Assembly: GCA_050012355.1 (NCBI GenBank)
Contig: JBEKHI010000295.1
Location: 1-11,045, forward strand
Direction of reading: 5' to 3'
Source: JBEKHI01 sp050012355
GTDB taxonomy: Bacteria; Actinomycetota; Actinomycetes; Streptosporangiales; Streptosporangiaceae
Length of the DNA stretch: 11,045 nucleotides
Shown piece by piece: positions 1-7,006 of the stretch; within the stretch, counting starts at the first letter, position 1; every line of letters begins with the position of its first letter. The notes under the pieces were generated by a model. The model was not told the DNA's origin. It made no database searches and worked only from the letters and a program-made list of their open reading frames with translations. A program made the translations under genes and the position numbers.

Positions 1-311
1 ACCGGGATCAGGATGACCCGGGCACGACGGCTCCTGGCCGCGGCGGTCGCGTAGATGAAGGTGAAGACCACCGAGGCGAAGAAGGCGATGAACATGCGCA
101 GCAGCGACCGCGCCGCGTAGTAGGGAAGCTCGCCGGGACTGGTGGAGATCACCGCGACATGCGCCGTCGCCGAGCTGGTGTTCATCGAGTGGGCCAGACG
201 CAGGACGCCGAACAGCAGCAGCGCCACGGCCACGAAGACCACTACATCGACGGGCGAGAATTTCGGCCGGCGCAATGCCTCGCGACTCGGGAACGACCGG
301 GTGCTAGCCAT
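1..311 (-). CDS. ABC transporter permease, NitT/TauT type, N-terminal part (cut by window edge)
   Basis: This is the first 103 codons of a leftward gene that runs off the left edge. The product begins MASTRSFPSREALRR and has a first membrane segment at about residues 20-36 (VDVVVFVAVALLLFGVL). A conserved block follows, PYYAARSLLRMFIAFF then FTFIYATAAARSRRA, at about residues 60-98. I recognise this block from inner-membrane permeases of the NitT/TauT (nitrate/sulfonate/taurine-like) ABC family, where it precedes the first permease domain. Such proteins pair with an ATPase and a binding protein to import small anions; the substrate cannot be told here. The ATG at 311-309 is the only reasonable start, because an in-frame TGA at 326-324 closes the frame upstream. 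No clear Shine-Dalgarno site precedes it. The gene starts 56 bp after the ftsH stop on the same strand, so co-transcription is likely. Confidence 0.72.
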   Translation of the reverse strand, partial: MASTRSFPSREALRRPKFSPVDVVVFVAVALLLFGVLRLAHSMNTSSATAHVAVISTSPGELPYYAARSLLRMFIAFFASVVFTFIYATAAARSRRARVILIP

Positions 312-367
312 CGCCGCGATGACTCACGTACGCCGGATGGGACCCCGTTGCGTCGTCTCTGCCATCG

Positions 368-2311
368 TCATCCCCCCGTGCGCCGTGGGCTATTGCCGTT
401 CGCGAGCAGGACCGGTTCGTGGTTGGCAGCCGCGCTGACGATGGCCGCCAGGTCCGTCCCGTCGATCGTCTCGCGCTCAAGCAGCAGGCTGATGACCCGG
501 TCAAGAGTGTCACGATGCCCGCGGAGCAGGCTGGTAGCCGTGTCCTCGGCCTCCCGTAGCAGCCTGGCCACTTCCTGGTCGATGGAACGCTGCGTTTCCT
601 CGGCATATGGACGGCCAGCGAAGGGATTGTCGCGGCTCGGCCCCTCCGGCCCGTAGCTGATGGGCCCGACCTTCGCGGAAAACCCCCACTCCCGCACCAT
701 GTGCGTCGCGAGGTCGGTCGCGCCCACAAGGTCGCTGGAAGCACCCGTCGACGGCTCATCCAAGACGACAATCTCAGCGGCACGACCACCGAGACGCACG
801 GCCAGTGAGGCGGTCAGATGGCTCACGGGATACAGGTGACGCTCGAACGCGGGCAGTTGCTCGGTCACGCCAAGAGCGGCGCCACGGGAAAGAATCGTGA
901 CCTTCGCGACGGGATCGGCATGCTCAGAAAGCGCGGCCACCACCGCGTGCCCGGCTTCGTGCACGGCCACAGCATGTTTCTCCTCGGGCAGCAGCGCGTT
1001 CGACGCGTCACGGCGGCCGATCAGGAGACGATCCCGGGCGGCGCCGAAGTCGGCGGCACTGAGCACGCCGCGCTCGGCGCGCACCGCGTTAATAGCCGCT
1101 TCGTTCACGAGGTTGGCGAGATCAGCGCCGGAGAATCCGGGTGTGCCCCGCGCCACGACGTCGAAATCCACGTCGGGCGCGAGTGTCTTACCCCGCCCGT
1201 GGATAGTCAGGATCGCGGTCCGCTCCACGTAGTTGGGCAGCGGAATCTCCACCGTCCGGTCGAAGCGCCCGGGCCGCAGCAGCGCCGCGTCGAGGATCTC
1301 GGCTCTGTTGGTCGCCGCCATCACGATCACCCTGGCGCCTGGCTCGAAGCCGTCCATTTCCGACAGCAGCTGGTTGAGGGTCTGCTCCCGCTCGTCATTC
1401 GAGCCAAACCCGCCGGGGCCGCGCCGACCGCCGATAGCGTCGATCTCGTCGATGAAGATGATGGACGGGGCACGCTTCCTGGCGTCAACGAACAGGTCCC
1501 TGACTCTCGATGCGCCGACGCCGACGAACATCTCGACGAAACTTGAGCCGCTCAGGGAGAAGAACGGCACGTCGGCCTCGCCAGCTACCGCCCTGGCCAG
1601 CAGGGTCTTGCCGGTCCCCGGTGGCCCGACCATCAGCACGCCCTTCGGTATGACCGCACCGGCGCTGTCGTACCGGGCCGGGTACTTCAGGAAGTCCACC
1701 ACTTCCATGACCTCGGCCTTGGAACCCTCGTAGCCGGCGATGTCCGCGAAGCGCGTGCTTGGCCTGTCCTCGTCGTAGACCTTGGCCTTCGACTTGCCGA
1801 AGCTCATAATCCCGCCGAGCCGTCCGCCGAGCTGATTGCTGTTACGGCGGCTCATCCAGACGAAGAGCCAGATGAAGAGGAGAAGAGGCACGATCCAGAT
1901 AAGCAGTTCCAGTACCGGGCTCGTGCTCGAGCTGGCTCCTGTCACCTGAACCTTGTGCCCTAGCAGGAGGGCGGACAGCGCATTGTCGTTCAGCGCGGCC
2001 GGGATCTGGGAGGTGTAGGCGGCGCCGTCGTGGAGCTGACCGCTCACCGACCCGGCCGAGGTGATCACCGCCGTCGACACCTTGTTGGCGGTCACATCGC
2101 TGATGAAGCCGGTGTAATTCAACGCCTGAGCCGATGTTCCGCCCGAGCGGAACAGCAGTAGCGCCACGAACAGGAACCCGAGCCCGGCTGGCCACAGCCA
2201 TCTCCACCGGGGCAGCGAGGGCGGGGTCGGGGGGACGGGTTTCTTAGCCGACGGGACGGATTTCTTCGGCCGTCCCGGACCGGCCGAGGACGGACGAGGC
2301 CGGGTGCTCAC
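368..2311 (-). CDS. ftsH: FtsH membrane-bound ATP-dependent zinc metalloprotease
   Basis: FtsH is a hexameric membrane AAA+ protease that extracts and degrades misfolded membrane proteins and short-lived regulators. From the GTG at 2311 the product has 647 residues, close to the usual FtsH length. The N-terminal tail is rich in Pro and Lys. TM1 is at about 39-54 and TM2 at about 134-152, with a small extracytoplasmic domain between them. The AAA module has Walker A GPPGTGKT (229-236), pore loop FVEMFVGVG (258-266), Walker B IIFIDEID (284-291) and the second region of homology with arginine fingers in LLRPGRFDR (R346, R349). The protease domain has the zinc motif HEAGH (451-455) and the third ligand Asp in TGASSDL (D527). 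All catalytic residues are present. The start is uncertain. The frame stays open to a TTG at 2446 (692 aa), with ATG codons at 2368 and 2365. I prefer GTG 2311 because a weak AGCGGA lies 8 nt upstream and because of the resulting length. Many actinobacteria carry more than one ftsH, so this may not be the only copy. Confidence 0.96.
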   Translation of the reverse strand: MSTRPRPSSAGPGRPKKSVPSAKKPVPPTPPSLPRWRWLWPAGLGFLFVALLLFRSGGTSAQALNYTGFISDVTANKVSTAVITSAGSVSGQLHDGAAYTSQIPAALNDNALSALLLGHKVQVTGASSSTSPVLELLIWIVPLLLFIWLFVWMSRRNSNQLGGRLGGIMSFGKSKAKVYDEDRPSTRFADIAGYEGSKAEVMEVVDFLKYPARYDSAGAVIPKGVLMVGPPGTGKTLLARAVAGEADVPFFSLSGSSFVEMFVGVGASRVRDLFVDARKRAPSIIFIDEIDAIGGRRGPGGFGSNDEREQTLNQLLSEMDGFEPGARVIVMAATNRAEILDAALLRPGRFDRTVEIPLPNYVERTAILTIHGRGKTLAPDVDFDVVARGTPGFSGADLANLVNEAAINAVRAERGVLSAADFGAARDRLLIGRRDASNALLPEEKHAVAVHEAGHAVVAALSEHADPVAKVTILSRGAALGVTEQLPAFERHLYPVSHLTASLAVRLGGRAAEIVVLDEPSTGASSDLVGATDLATHMVREWGFSAKVGPISYGPEGPSRDNPFAGRPYAEETQRSIDQEVARLLREAEDTATSLLRGHRDTLDRVISLLLERETIDGTDLAAIVSAAANHEPVLLANGNSPRRTGG

Positions 2312-2861
2312 AGCCGGGATCCGCTTGCCGGGATCCTCGGATTGGTGATCAGCTGGCCACACCATCATCGGGGGCGCGGCACGGATGGCGAAACGGGGAC
2401 GCACATGCAGCCGCGGCTCAAGGCACCCCGGACAGTCGCCAGGCAATAGCGGGAAGCGAGGGGATCATGCTCCTCAGAGGTGTGCCCGCATGGGCACGGT
2501 GTGTTCGGCGGCGCCGCGCCGCGCGATGATGTCGTCAAGAGGTTGCCTTCCCACAGAGTTCAGCGCAGCCACGCTAGTTCGCTCCCCAGTCAACCGGGCC
2601 CTGGCCGCATGGGAAATGACCGATCCCGCATAAGCTCATCACCGCAGCCGATGGCCAGCACCGATGAGCCGGGCCGGACAGCCGCAGGTGGACGCGGCAT
2701 TTCCGGGTACACCTATGGTGGTCGTGGAGGGTGATGGAACCGACCGTCCCCCCGACCAGTATCGCTGGACAATCGTTGCTCTAGGCCCCGGCGCGATTCC
2801 CGCGGTCGCCGTCAGCCGCTCACCCGCGTGGGACTCGCGCCGGTCGCGTCAAGGAGCCGCG
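2312..2861. other. Gene-free divergent region between ftsH and the yihY-like gene
   Basis: This stretch of about 550 bp must hold the promoters of both divergent genes. Both flanking reading frames can be extended into it: ftsH leftward back to TTG 2446, and the yihY-like frame back to ATG 2664. The extensions look like non-homologous, low-complexity sequence. The only clear structure is the inverted repeat at 2482-2497. I found TTGAC-like hexamers on the minus strand (near 2537 and 2590), but none has a convincing -10 at 16-18 bp. No RNA gene is recognised. Confidence 0.5.
2482..2497. promoter_or_regulatory. Perfect 6-bp inverted repeat, possible operator
   Basis: GTGCCC and GGGCAC face each other across a 4-base spacer (GCAT) in the divergent region, about 170 bp upstream of the preferred ftsH start. 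The dyad has operator size. It could equally be a chance palindrome in GC-rich DNA. No known regulator's consensus is recognised in it. Confidence 0.25.
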
Positions 2862-3887
2862 ATGAATATGGTCAGCCGGGCCGATGATTACCAGCGGAGG
2901 CACCGCTGGGTGGGGCTGCCGCTGGCAGTCGTATACAAATTCGTCGACGACCAGGGCACCTACCTGGCAGCGCAGATTACTTACTACGGGTTCGTGGCGG
3001 TGTTCCCGCTGCTGCTGCTTCTGGCCACGATCCTCGGCTACGCGCTGCACGGCAGCCAGCACCTGCAGGAGCAGGTGCTGGACTCCGCGCTAGCCCAGTT
3101 CCCCGTCATCGGCGATCAGATCGCTACCAACATCCGCTCCTTCCACGGCAGCGTGGCGGGCCTGGTCATCGGCATTCTCGGCTGCGTCTACGGCAGTCTG
3201 GGCATCGTCCAGGCCGTCCAGACCATGCTGAACAAGGTGTGGGGCGTGCCCCGTGACTCCCGTCCGAATCCGGTCACGGCCCGGCTGCGGAGCCTGCTGC
3301 TCCTGGCGGCTGGCGGCGTCAGTGTTGTCGTCACCACCGTGCTGTCCGCCCTTGGCGCCGCCGCGGATGCCTACGGCGCCAGCCTGGGTGGCAGCGTGCG
3401 GGCGCTCGTGACCGCGGCGGCCATAGCGTTGAACGTGACGCTGTTCCTGGTGGCGTTCCGGGTCCTGACCGCCCGCTCCGTCACCACCCGGCAGATCCGC
3501 GGCGGCGCGATCGCTGCCGCCGTGATCTGGCAAGCCTTGCAGTGGACCTTCGCCTTGCTGCTGGCGCACAAGCTCAAGGGCGCGACCGCCACCTATGGTC
3601 TGTTCGCCATCGTCCTGGGCCTGCTGGCCTGGATCTACCTCGGCGCCCTCACTACCGTGATCTGCGCCGAATTCAACGCGGTACGCGTCGGGCAGCTGTG
3701 GCCGCGAGGCTTGCTCACCCCGTTCACGGACAACACCGATCTCACGCCCGCGGACGAGCGTGCCTACACCTCCTACGCCAAGACCGAACGACATAAGAGC
3801 TTCGAGAACATCGACGTCAGCTTCGGCCAGCCCGCGCAACCGGACGATCGCAACGACAGTCCTGAACGGCCTCCGTCCGACCGGTGA
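2862..3887 (+). CDS. YihY/BrkB-family integral membrane protein
   Basis: The product has 341 residues and the profile of the YihY/BrkB (virulence factor BrkB) family, whose biochemical role is poorly defined. About six hydrophobic helices can be seen, near residues 38-60, 98-120, 145-168, 180-204, 214-236 and 244-268. Family-typical features are the N-terminal amphipathic stretch before YLAAQITYYGFVAVFPLLLL, the segment GSLGIVQAVQTMLNKVWGVP, and the last helix pair ATYGLFAIVLGLLAWIYL followed by AEFNAV. The C-terminal 70 residues are hydrophilic and rich in Asp and Pro (PAQPDDRNDSPERPPSDR), probably cytoplasmic. The start at ATG 2862 is chosen because AAGGAG (2851-2856) lies 5 nt upstream. 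The frame extends to ATG 2664, but those 66 residues do not resemble the family. The next gene follows 160 bp downstream on the same strand. Confidence 0.88.
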   Translation: MNMVSRADDYQRRHRWVGLPLAVVYKFVDDQGTYLAAQITYYGFVAVFPLLLLLATILGYALHGSQHLQEQVLDSALAQFPVIGDQIATNIRSFHGSVAGLVIGILGCVYGSLGIVQAVQTMLNKVWGVPRDSRPNPVTARLRSLLLLAAGGVSVVVTTVLSALGAAADAYGASLGGSVRALVTAAAIALNVTLFLVAFRVLTARSVTTRQIRGGAIAAAVIWQALQWTFALLLAHKLKGATATYGLFAIVLGLLAWIYLGALTTVICAEFNAVRVGQLWPRGLLTPFTDNTDLTPADERAYTSYAKTERHKSFENIDVSFGQPAQPDDRNDSPERPPSDR

Positions 3888-4047
3888 CGAGCGGATCGTT
3901 GGACGCCAGCCGGCTGATCGGTTGCGGTGATGAGTCCTTCCTGTATTGGCCGTTTCCGACATGGCGCGGGCACGGTTGACTCGGAGATGAACGGGGCGTC
4001 AGGCATCGGCGCCTGCGCTCATGCGGTGCCTCGATTGGGAGTGCGTC

Positions 4048-4581
4048 ATGATTGTCATATTCGGGCTCGTCATCCTGATCGCCGCGGTGATCGTCGGGGT
4101 GGCCGGTGTTCTCAGCAACGACGGCGGCGGACACGCGCTCAGCCACGGGTTCGCCGTGTTCGGGTATCACGTGACTGGCTCCACCGGCACGCTGTTTCTC
4201 TACGGCATCGTGGTCGGGGCGGTCGCCCTAGCCGGGCTTAGCCTGCTGCTGGCCGGCGCGCGGCGCACTTCCCGCCGCGGCAGCGCCGCCCGCCGCGGGC
4301 TCAGGCAGTCCCGCCAGGAGACGGCCGCCGTCAGCGCCGATCGCGACGCCCTGATCGACCAGCGCGACACTGCCCGCGCATCCACAGCGAGCACGCTGGA
4401 CAACAGCCCGCCCAGCAGCGGCTCCGATCCCGACCAAGACGACAGCCGCCGGGGCCCGCTGCGCCTGTTCAGGCGCCGGTCCGCTCCCCCGCAGGCCACT
4501 GCCGACTCCGCCGAACCAGTGAGCGGTCAGCCCGTCGCCGATCAGGAGAGCTCTTCTTCCGCCTCATCCCATCCCTCATGA
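4048..4581 (+). CDS. Small two-helix membrane protein with Arg-rich and Ser-rich cytoplasmic tail, unknown function
   Basis: The product has 177 residues and no assigned function. TM1 is at 2-22 (MIVIFGLVILIAAVIVG) and TM2 at about 49-69. The short loop between them carries HGFAVFGYHVTGSTGTL, which I associate with small conserved actinobacterial membrane proteins. An Arg-rich patch follows TM2 (ARRTSRRGSAARRGLRQ). Residues about 85-110 could form a short coiled coil, and the tail is Ser/Pro/Asp-rich and probably disordered. By the positive-inside rule the tail is likely cytoplasmic. The start at ATG 4048 has GGGAG (4037-4041) 6 nt upstream; an in-frame ATG at 4021 lacks a good ribosome site. 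A TTGACT at 3976-3981 may be part of a promoter, but no clear -10 follows it. The sigma gene starts 45 bp downstream, so the two may form one transcript. Confidence 0.75.
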   Translation: MIVIFGLVILIAAVIVGVAGVLSNDGGGHALSHGFAVFGYHVTGSTGTLFLYGIVVGAVALAGLSLLLAGARRTSRRGSAARRGLRQSRQETAAVSADRDALIDQRDTARASTASTLDNSPPSSGSDPDQDDSRRGPLRLFRRRSAPPQATADSAEPVSGQPVADQESSSSASSHPS

Positions 4582-4588
4582 CCGGCTT

Positions 4589-4605
4589 CCGGGCATCATG
4601 CCCGG
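4589..4605 (+). terminator. Perfect hairpin between the small membrane gene and the sigma gene
   Basis: CCGGGCAT and ATGCCCGG pair with a single central base, or as 7-bp arms around a TCA loop. The hairpin begins 8 nt after the stop of the upstream gene and ends about 10 nt before the GAGGA ribosome site of the sigma gene. No T-run follows, so it may be a weak terminator or attenuator, an mRNA-processing or stability element, or a structure that limits sigma-factor translation. Confidence 0.45.
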
Positions 4606-4626
4606 TGAATGACTGAGGACCCAGTA

Positions 4627-5580
4627 ATGAGCAGTATCACCGCGACCTGTCCGCCTCCCACTTGCTGGCCGAAGATCGAGGCCGACGTGCGCCCCGCTGA
4701 GAAGATCCCGGGATACCCGGGCTGGCCTGCCACGGGCAGGCTGCTGGTGCACGCTGATCAACCCAGGCAGCTTCCGCCCGGCCTGGCCGTCCGCGAACTG
4801 ACCGGGCTCGAGGACCGGGAACTGCTGGGAATCGTCCGGTCGCTGCCGCGGGGCAGCGACCGGCGTTCCGCGGCGTGCGATGTGCTGGTGAGCCGTTACC
4901 GCGACCTAGTGCGGTCATGCGTCCGCCGCTACCGGTACAGTCCCGAGCTGACCGAGGACCTGATGCAGGTGGGATACGTGGGCCTGGTCAACGCGATTAA
5001 CAACTTCAATCCCGCCGTCGGCGGCAGTCTGGCCGCCTACGCACAACCCTGCATCAGCGGCGAGATCAAGCGGCACTTCCGGGACAAGCGCTGGCCGATC
5101 CATGTCCAGCGGCCCGTGCAGGATCTGGTACTCGCGATCCGCGGGGCGAACGAGAAGCTGACCCAGGACCTGGGCCGGGTGCCGACCGATTCCGATCTCG
5201 CCCGGCACCTAGGGGTCAGCGGCGATGCGGTGCGGGCGGCCCGGGGGGCAGAGCTGGCCTTCCAGCCAGGCTCCCTCGACGCGCCAGTGGGCGAGTCCGG
5301 GACGGCGAGCCTGGCCGATTTCCTCGGTGCGGACGACCCGCGACTGGACCACATGCTGGGCATGCAGGCCGTCGCCGCGCACTGGCGCGAGCTGCCCCCG
5401 CGTGAGCAGGGGATCCTCGTGATGCGCTTTTACGATGAGATGACGCAGGCGCAGATCGGGCTGCATCTCGGCATCTCCCAGATGCAAGTCTCCCGGCTAC
5501 TCGCGCACGCGCTCGGCTACCTCCGAGTGCGCCTGCTCGGCGAGGCGGACCAGCTGCGAAGTACCTGGCTGCCAGCCTGA
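4627..5580 (+). CDS. RNA polymerase sigma factor, SigB/SigF/SigG subfamily (group 3)
   Basis: This is an alternative sigma factor of 317 residues that directs RNA polymerase to a stress or developmental regulon. An N-terminal extension of about 60 residues precedes the core. Region 2 spans about 85-155, with DLMQVGYVGLVNAINNFNP and the -10 recognition segment ending in CISGEIKRHFRDKRWPIHV. Region 3 spans about 160-235 (KLTQDLGRVPTDSDLARHLGVS, then SLDAPVGE). Region 4 spans about 253-303, with the -35-binding helix-turn-helix at MTQAQIGLHLGISQMQVSRL (272-291). This order and spacing match actinobacterial SigB/SigF-type factors. ATG 4627 is preferred because GAGGA (4615-4619) lies 7 nt upstream; the in-frame ATG at 4609 has no ribosome site and abuts the hairpin. 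SigB/SigF factors are usually held by an RsbW-type anti-sigma kinase, but none is adjacent, so the partner must lie elsewhere or be absent. Which named sigma factor it corresponds to cannot be decided. Confidence 0.93.
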   Translation: MSSITATCPPPTCWPKIEADVRPAEKIPGYPGWPATGRLLVHADQPRQLPPGLAVRELTGLEDRELLGIVRSLPRGSDRRSAACDVLVSRYRDLVRSCVRRYRYSPELTEDLMQVGYVGLVNAINNFNPAVGGSLAAYAQPCISGEIKRHFRDKRWPIHVQRPVQDLVLAIRGANEKLTQDLGRVPTDSDLARHLGVSGDAVRAARGAELAFQPGSLDAPVGESGTASLADFLGADDPRLDHMLGMQAVAAHWRELPPREQGILVMRFYDEMTQAQIGLHLGISQMQVSRLLAHALGYLRVRLLGEADQLRSTWLPA

Positions 5581-5613
5581 TCGCCGATCACAGCACAAGG
5601 CCCCCCGCCCTAA

Positions 5614-5639
5614 CCGGCCTCCGCTCAGTTGGAGGCCGG
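5614..5639. terminator. Bidirectional hairpin terminator between convergent sigma and slipin genes
   Basis: CCGGCCTCC (5614-5622) and GGAGGCCGG (5631-5639) form a perfect 9-bp stem around an 8-nt loop. It starts 33 bp after the sigma-factor stop. The slipin stop codon (TGA, 5627-5625 on the minus strand) sits in the loop, and the last slipin codons form one arm. A single structure can therefore serve both convergent transcripts. There is no strong T-run, which is common for actinobacterial terminators. Confidence 0.65.
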
Positions 5640-6554
5640 AGCCTTCTGGGCGCTGTTGAGGGGAGCGGTCAGCGCGACGTCGGCCGGCGCCGTAAGGGCG
5701 GGAATCTCGGGAGCGCTCAGCGATTCGCTAGCATCGCGGGAGTCCTCGGCGGCGGGCTGTGCGTGGTCGGCGCCCGGTGCCGTGCGGTCGAAGAAGCGCA
5801 GCAGCTCGACCGGGACGGGCATGACGAGGGTGCTGTTCTTCTCGGCGGCGACCTCGACGACGGTCTGCAAAAGCCGCAGTTGCAACGCGGCGGGGTCGGC
5901 TGCCATGACCGCGGCGGCCTGGGCGAGCTTCTTGGACGCCTGGTACTCGCCGTCGGCGGAGATGATCCGCGCCCGGCGCTCCCGCTCGGCCTCGGCCTGC
6001 CGCGACATCGACCGTTTCATCGACTCGGGCAGCGAGACGTCCTTGACCTCCACTCGTTCCACCCGGACGCCCCACGGCTCCTCGGTCGGCGCGTCGATGA
6101 CCTCCTTGAGGTGGGCGTTGACCTTATCCCGCTCGGACAGCAGCTGATCCATGTCGCTCTGGCCGATCACGGAGCGCAAGGAGGTCTGGGCTACCTGGGA
6201 CACCGCGAAGGCGTAATTCTGTACGTTGATAATCGCCTTGACCGGATCGATGACGCGATAGTAAACGACCGCGTCTACCGTCAGCGTGACATTGTCGCGG
6301 GTGATGGCCTCCTGGCCAGGCACCGCCGCCACGACGATTTGCATGTTCACCTTGCGGAGCCGGTCGGTGAACGGGTTGACCCAGGTCAGCCCCGGCTGAC
6401 GGATTCCGGGCAGTACCCGCCCGAAGCGGAAGACGATACCCTGCTCATACTGCGTGACGATCTTGAAGCCGAACATCTCGGCCATCCCAACCCCGGGCGC
6501 ACGGCGCGCTGGGCTACCAGGGACCGCAGACGACGCCAGCTTGACCGCTGACAC
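5625..6554 (-). CDS. Slipin (stomatin-like SPFH/band 7 protein)
   Basis: Slipins are SPFH/band 7 scaffolds linked to membrane microdomains and to partner proteases. The product is 309 residues from GTG 6554, or 286 from ATG 6485 (MAEMFGFKIVTQYEQG). The band 7 domain starts at VTQYEQGIVFRFGRVLPG and continues through ITRDNVTLTVDAVVYYRV, VAQTSLRSVIG and VRVERVEVKDVSLPESM. The charged segment SMSRQAEAERERRARII follows, then AAVMAADPAALQLRLLQTV and the conserved AAEKNSTLVMPVPVELLRFF. The C-terminal 50 residues are Ala/Pro/Asp-rich with two copies of ALTAP. Unlike classic stomatins, no hydrophobic hairpin precedes the band 7 domain, so attachment to the membrane must be peripheral or partner-based. 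A TATAAT box at 6587-6582 would give a leader of about 20 nt to GTG 6554 or 90 nt to ATG 6485. Neither start has a strong Shine-Dalgarno site (TAGG 8 nt before the GTG; GGGG 5 nt before the ATG). Confidence 0.9.
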   Translation of the reverse strand: MSAVKLASSAVPGSPARRAPGVGMAEMFGFKIVTQYEQGIVFRFGRVLPGIRQPGLTWVNPFTDRLRKVNMQIVVAAVPGQEAITRDNVTLTVDAVVYYRVIDPVKAIINVQNYAFAVSQVAQTSLRSVIGQSDMDQLLSERDKVNAHLKEVIDAPTEEPWGVRVERVEVKDVSLPESMKRSMSRQAEAERERRARIISADGEYQASKKLAQAAAVMAADPAALQLRLLQTVVEVAAEKNSTLVMPVPVELLRFFDRTAPGADHAQPAAEDSRDASESLSAPEIPALTAPADVALTAPLNSAQKAPASN

Positions 6555-7006
6555 TCGAAATGCCTACGATCCACTTCCATTATTATACATCAGCAACCCT
6601 AAGCAGAAATGCACGATGTGGTTCCTGTGTTCATTCAGGCGACCGAGCCGACGCCCGTACCGCCCCCACCGGCCAGCAGCCCCGCCGAGCCGGTGACCCG
6701 GTTCACTGGCTGAGCGCTTAAAGATCAAATAACATTGTGCAGAACGAAGCGTTGTGGCTTCCCTTCCGAGCTGACTTCAAGCCTCGGAGAATCCGCACTT
6801 GACGGTAAGAGCACCCGCGGCCAGCCATAATCGTTTTGGATGATGACGTTTGCTGTTTCTGGCTCTTTCCATCATCGTAATTCGACGCTTAACTGAAATT
6901 GACAAGTTAGACGGCAAGGTATCGCGATGCCACGGCGGGGCTAGTCCCCCCGGCCGCGATCCGGCACCAAACCGGCCATCAGCTCATCGCACTACAGGAG
7001 TCGGTT
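6555..7006. other. AT-rich gene-free region between slipin and the GlsB-like gene
   Basis: This 450-bp divergent region is visibly richer in A and T than the rest of the window, mainly at 6580-6620 and 6715-6915. It contains the slipin promoter and must contain the promoter of the rightward cluster. On the plus strand a consensus TTGACA lies at 6899-6904, but only the poor TATCGC at 6920-6925 follows it (15 bp). TTGACG at 6799-6804 and CATAAT at 6826-6831 are 21 bp apart, too far for a standard promoter. GGGG and CCCC flank CTAGT at 6937-6949, a small hairpin about 60 nt before the start codon. A 34-codon ORF (6609-6713) with a Pro-rich end has no ribosome site and is not called as a gene. 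Confidence 0.5.
6582..6610 (-). promoter_or_regulatory. Candidate promoter of the slipin gene
   Basis: Read on the minus strand, a consensus TATAAT (6587-6582) is preceded 16 nt upstream by the weak -35 candidate TTTCTG. A perfect -10 is conspicuous in GC-rich DNA and lies in an AT-rich patch directly upstream of the gene. The predicted start of transcription is near 6575. Confidence 0.5.

Noticed and set aside
818..1546. Long plus-strand ORF opposite ftsH (242 codons)
   Set aside because: It is a shadow of ftsH. All FtsH motifs are on the minus strand, and the plus-strand product has no recognisable domain.
3090..3962. Minus-strand ORF opposite the YihY-like gene (290 codons)
   Set aside because: It is hydrophilic, low-complexity and antisense to a clear six-helix membrane protein.
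5763..6551. Long plus-strand ORF opposite the slipin gene (262 codons)
   Set aside because: The minus strand encodes a complete band 7 domain. The plus-strand product is rich in Asp, Arg and Gly with no family pattern, as expected for an antisense frame in GC-rich DNA.
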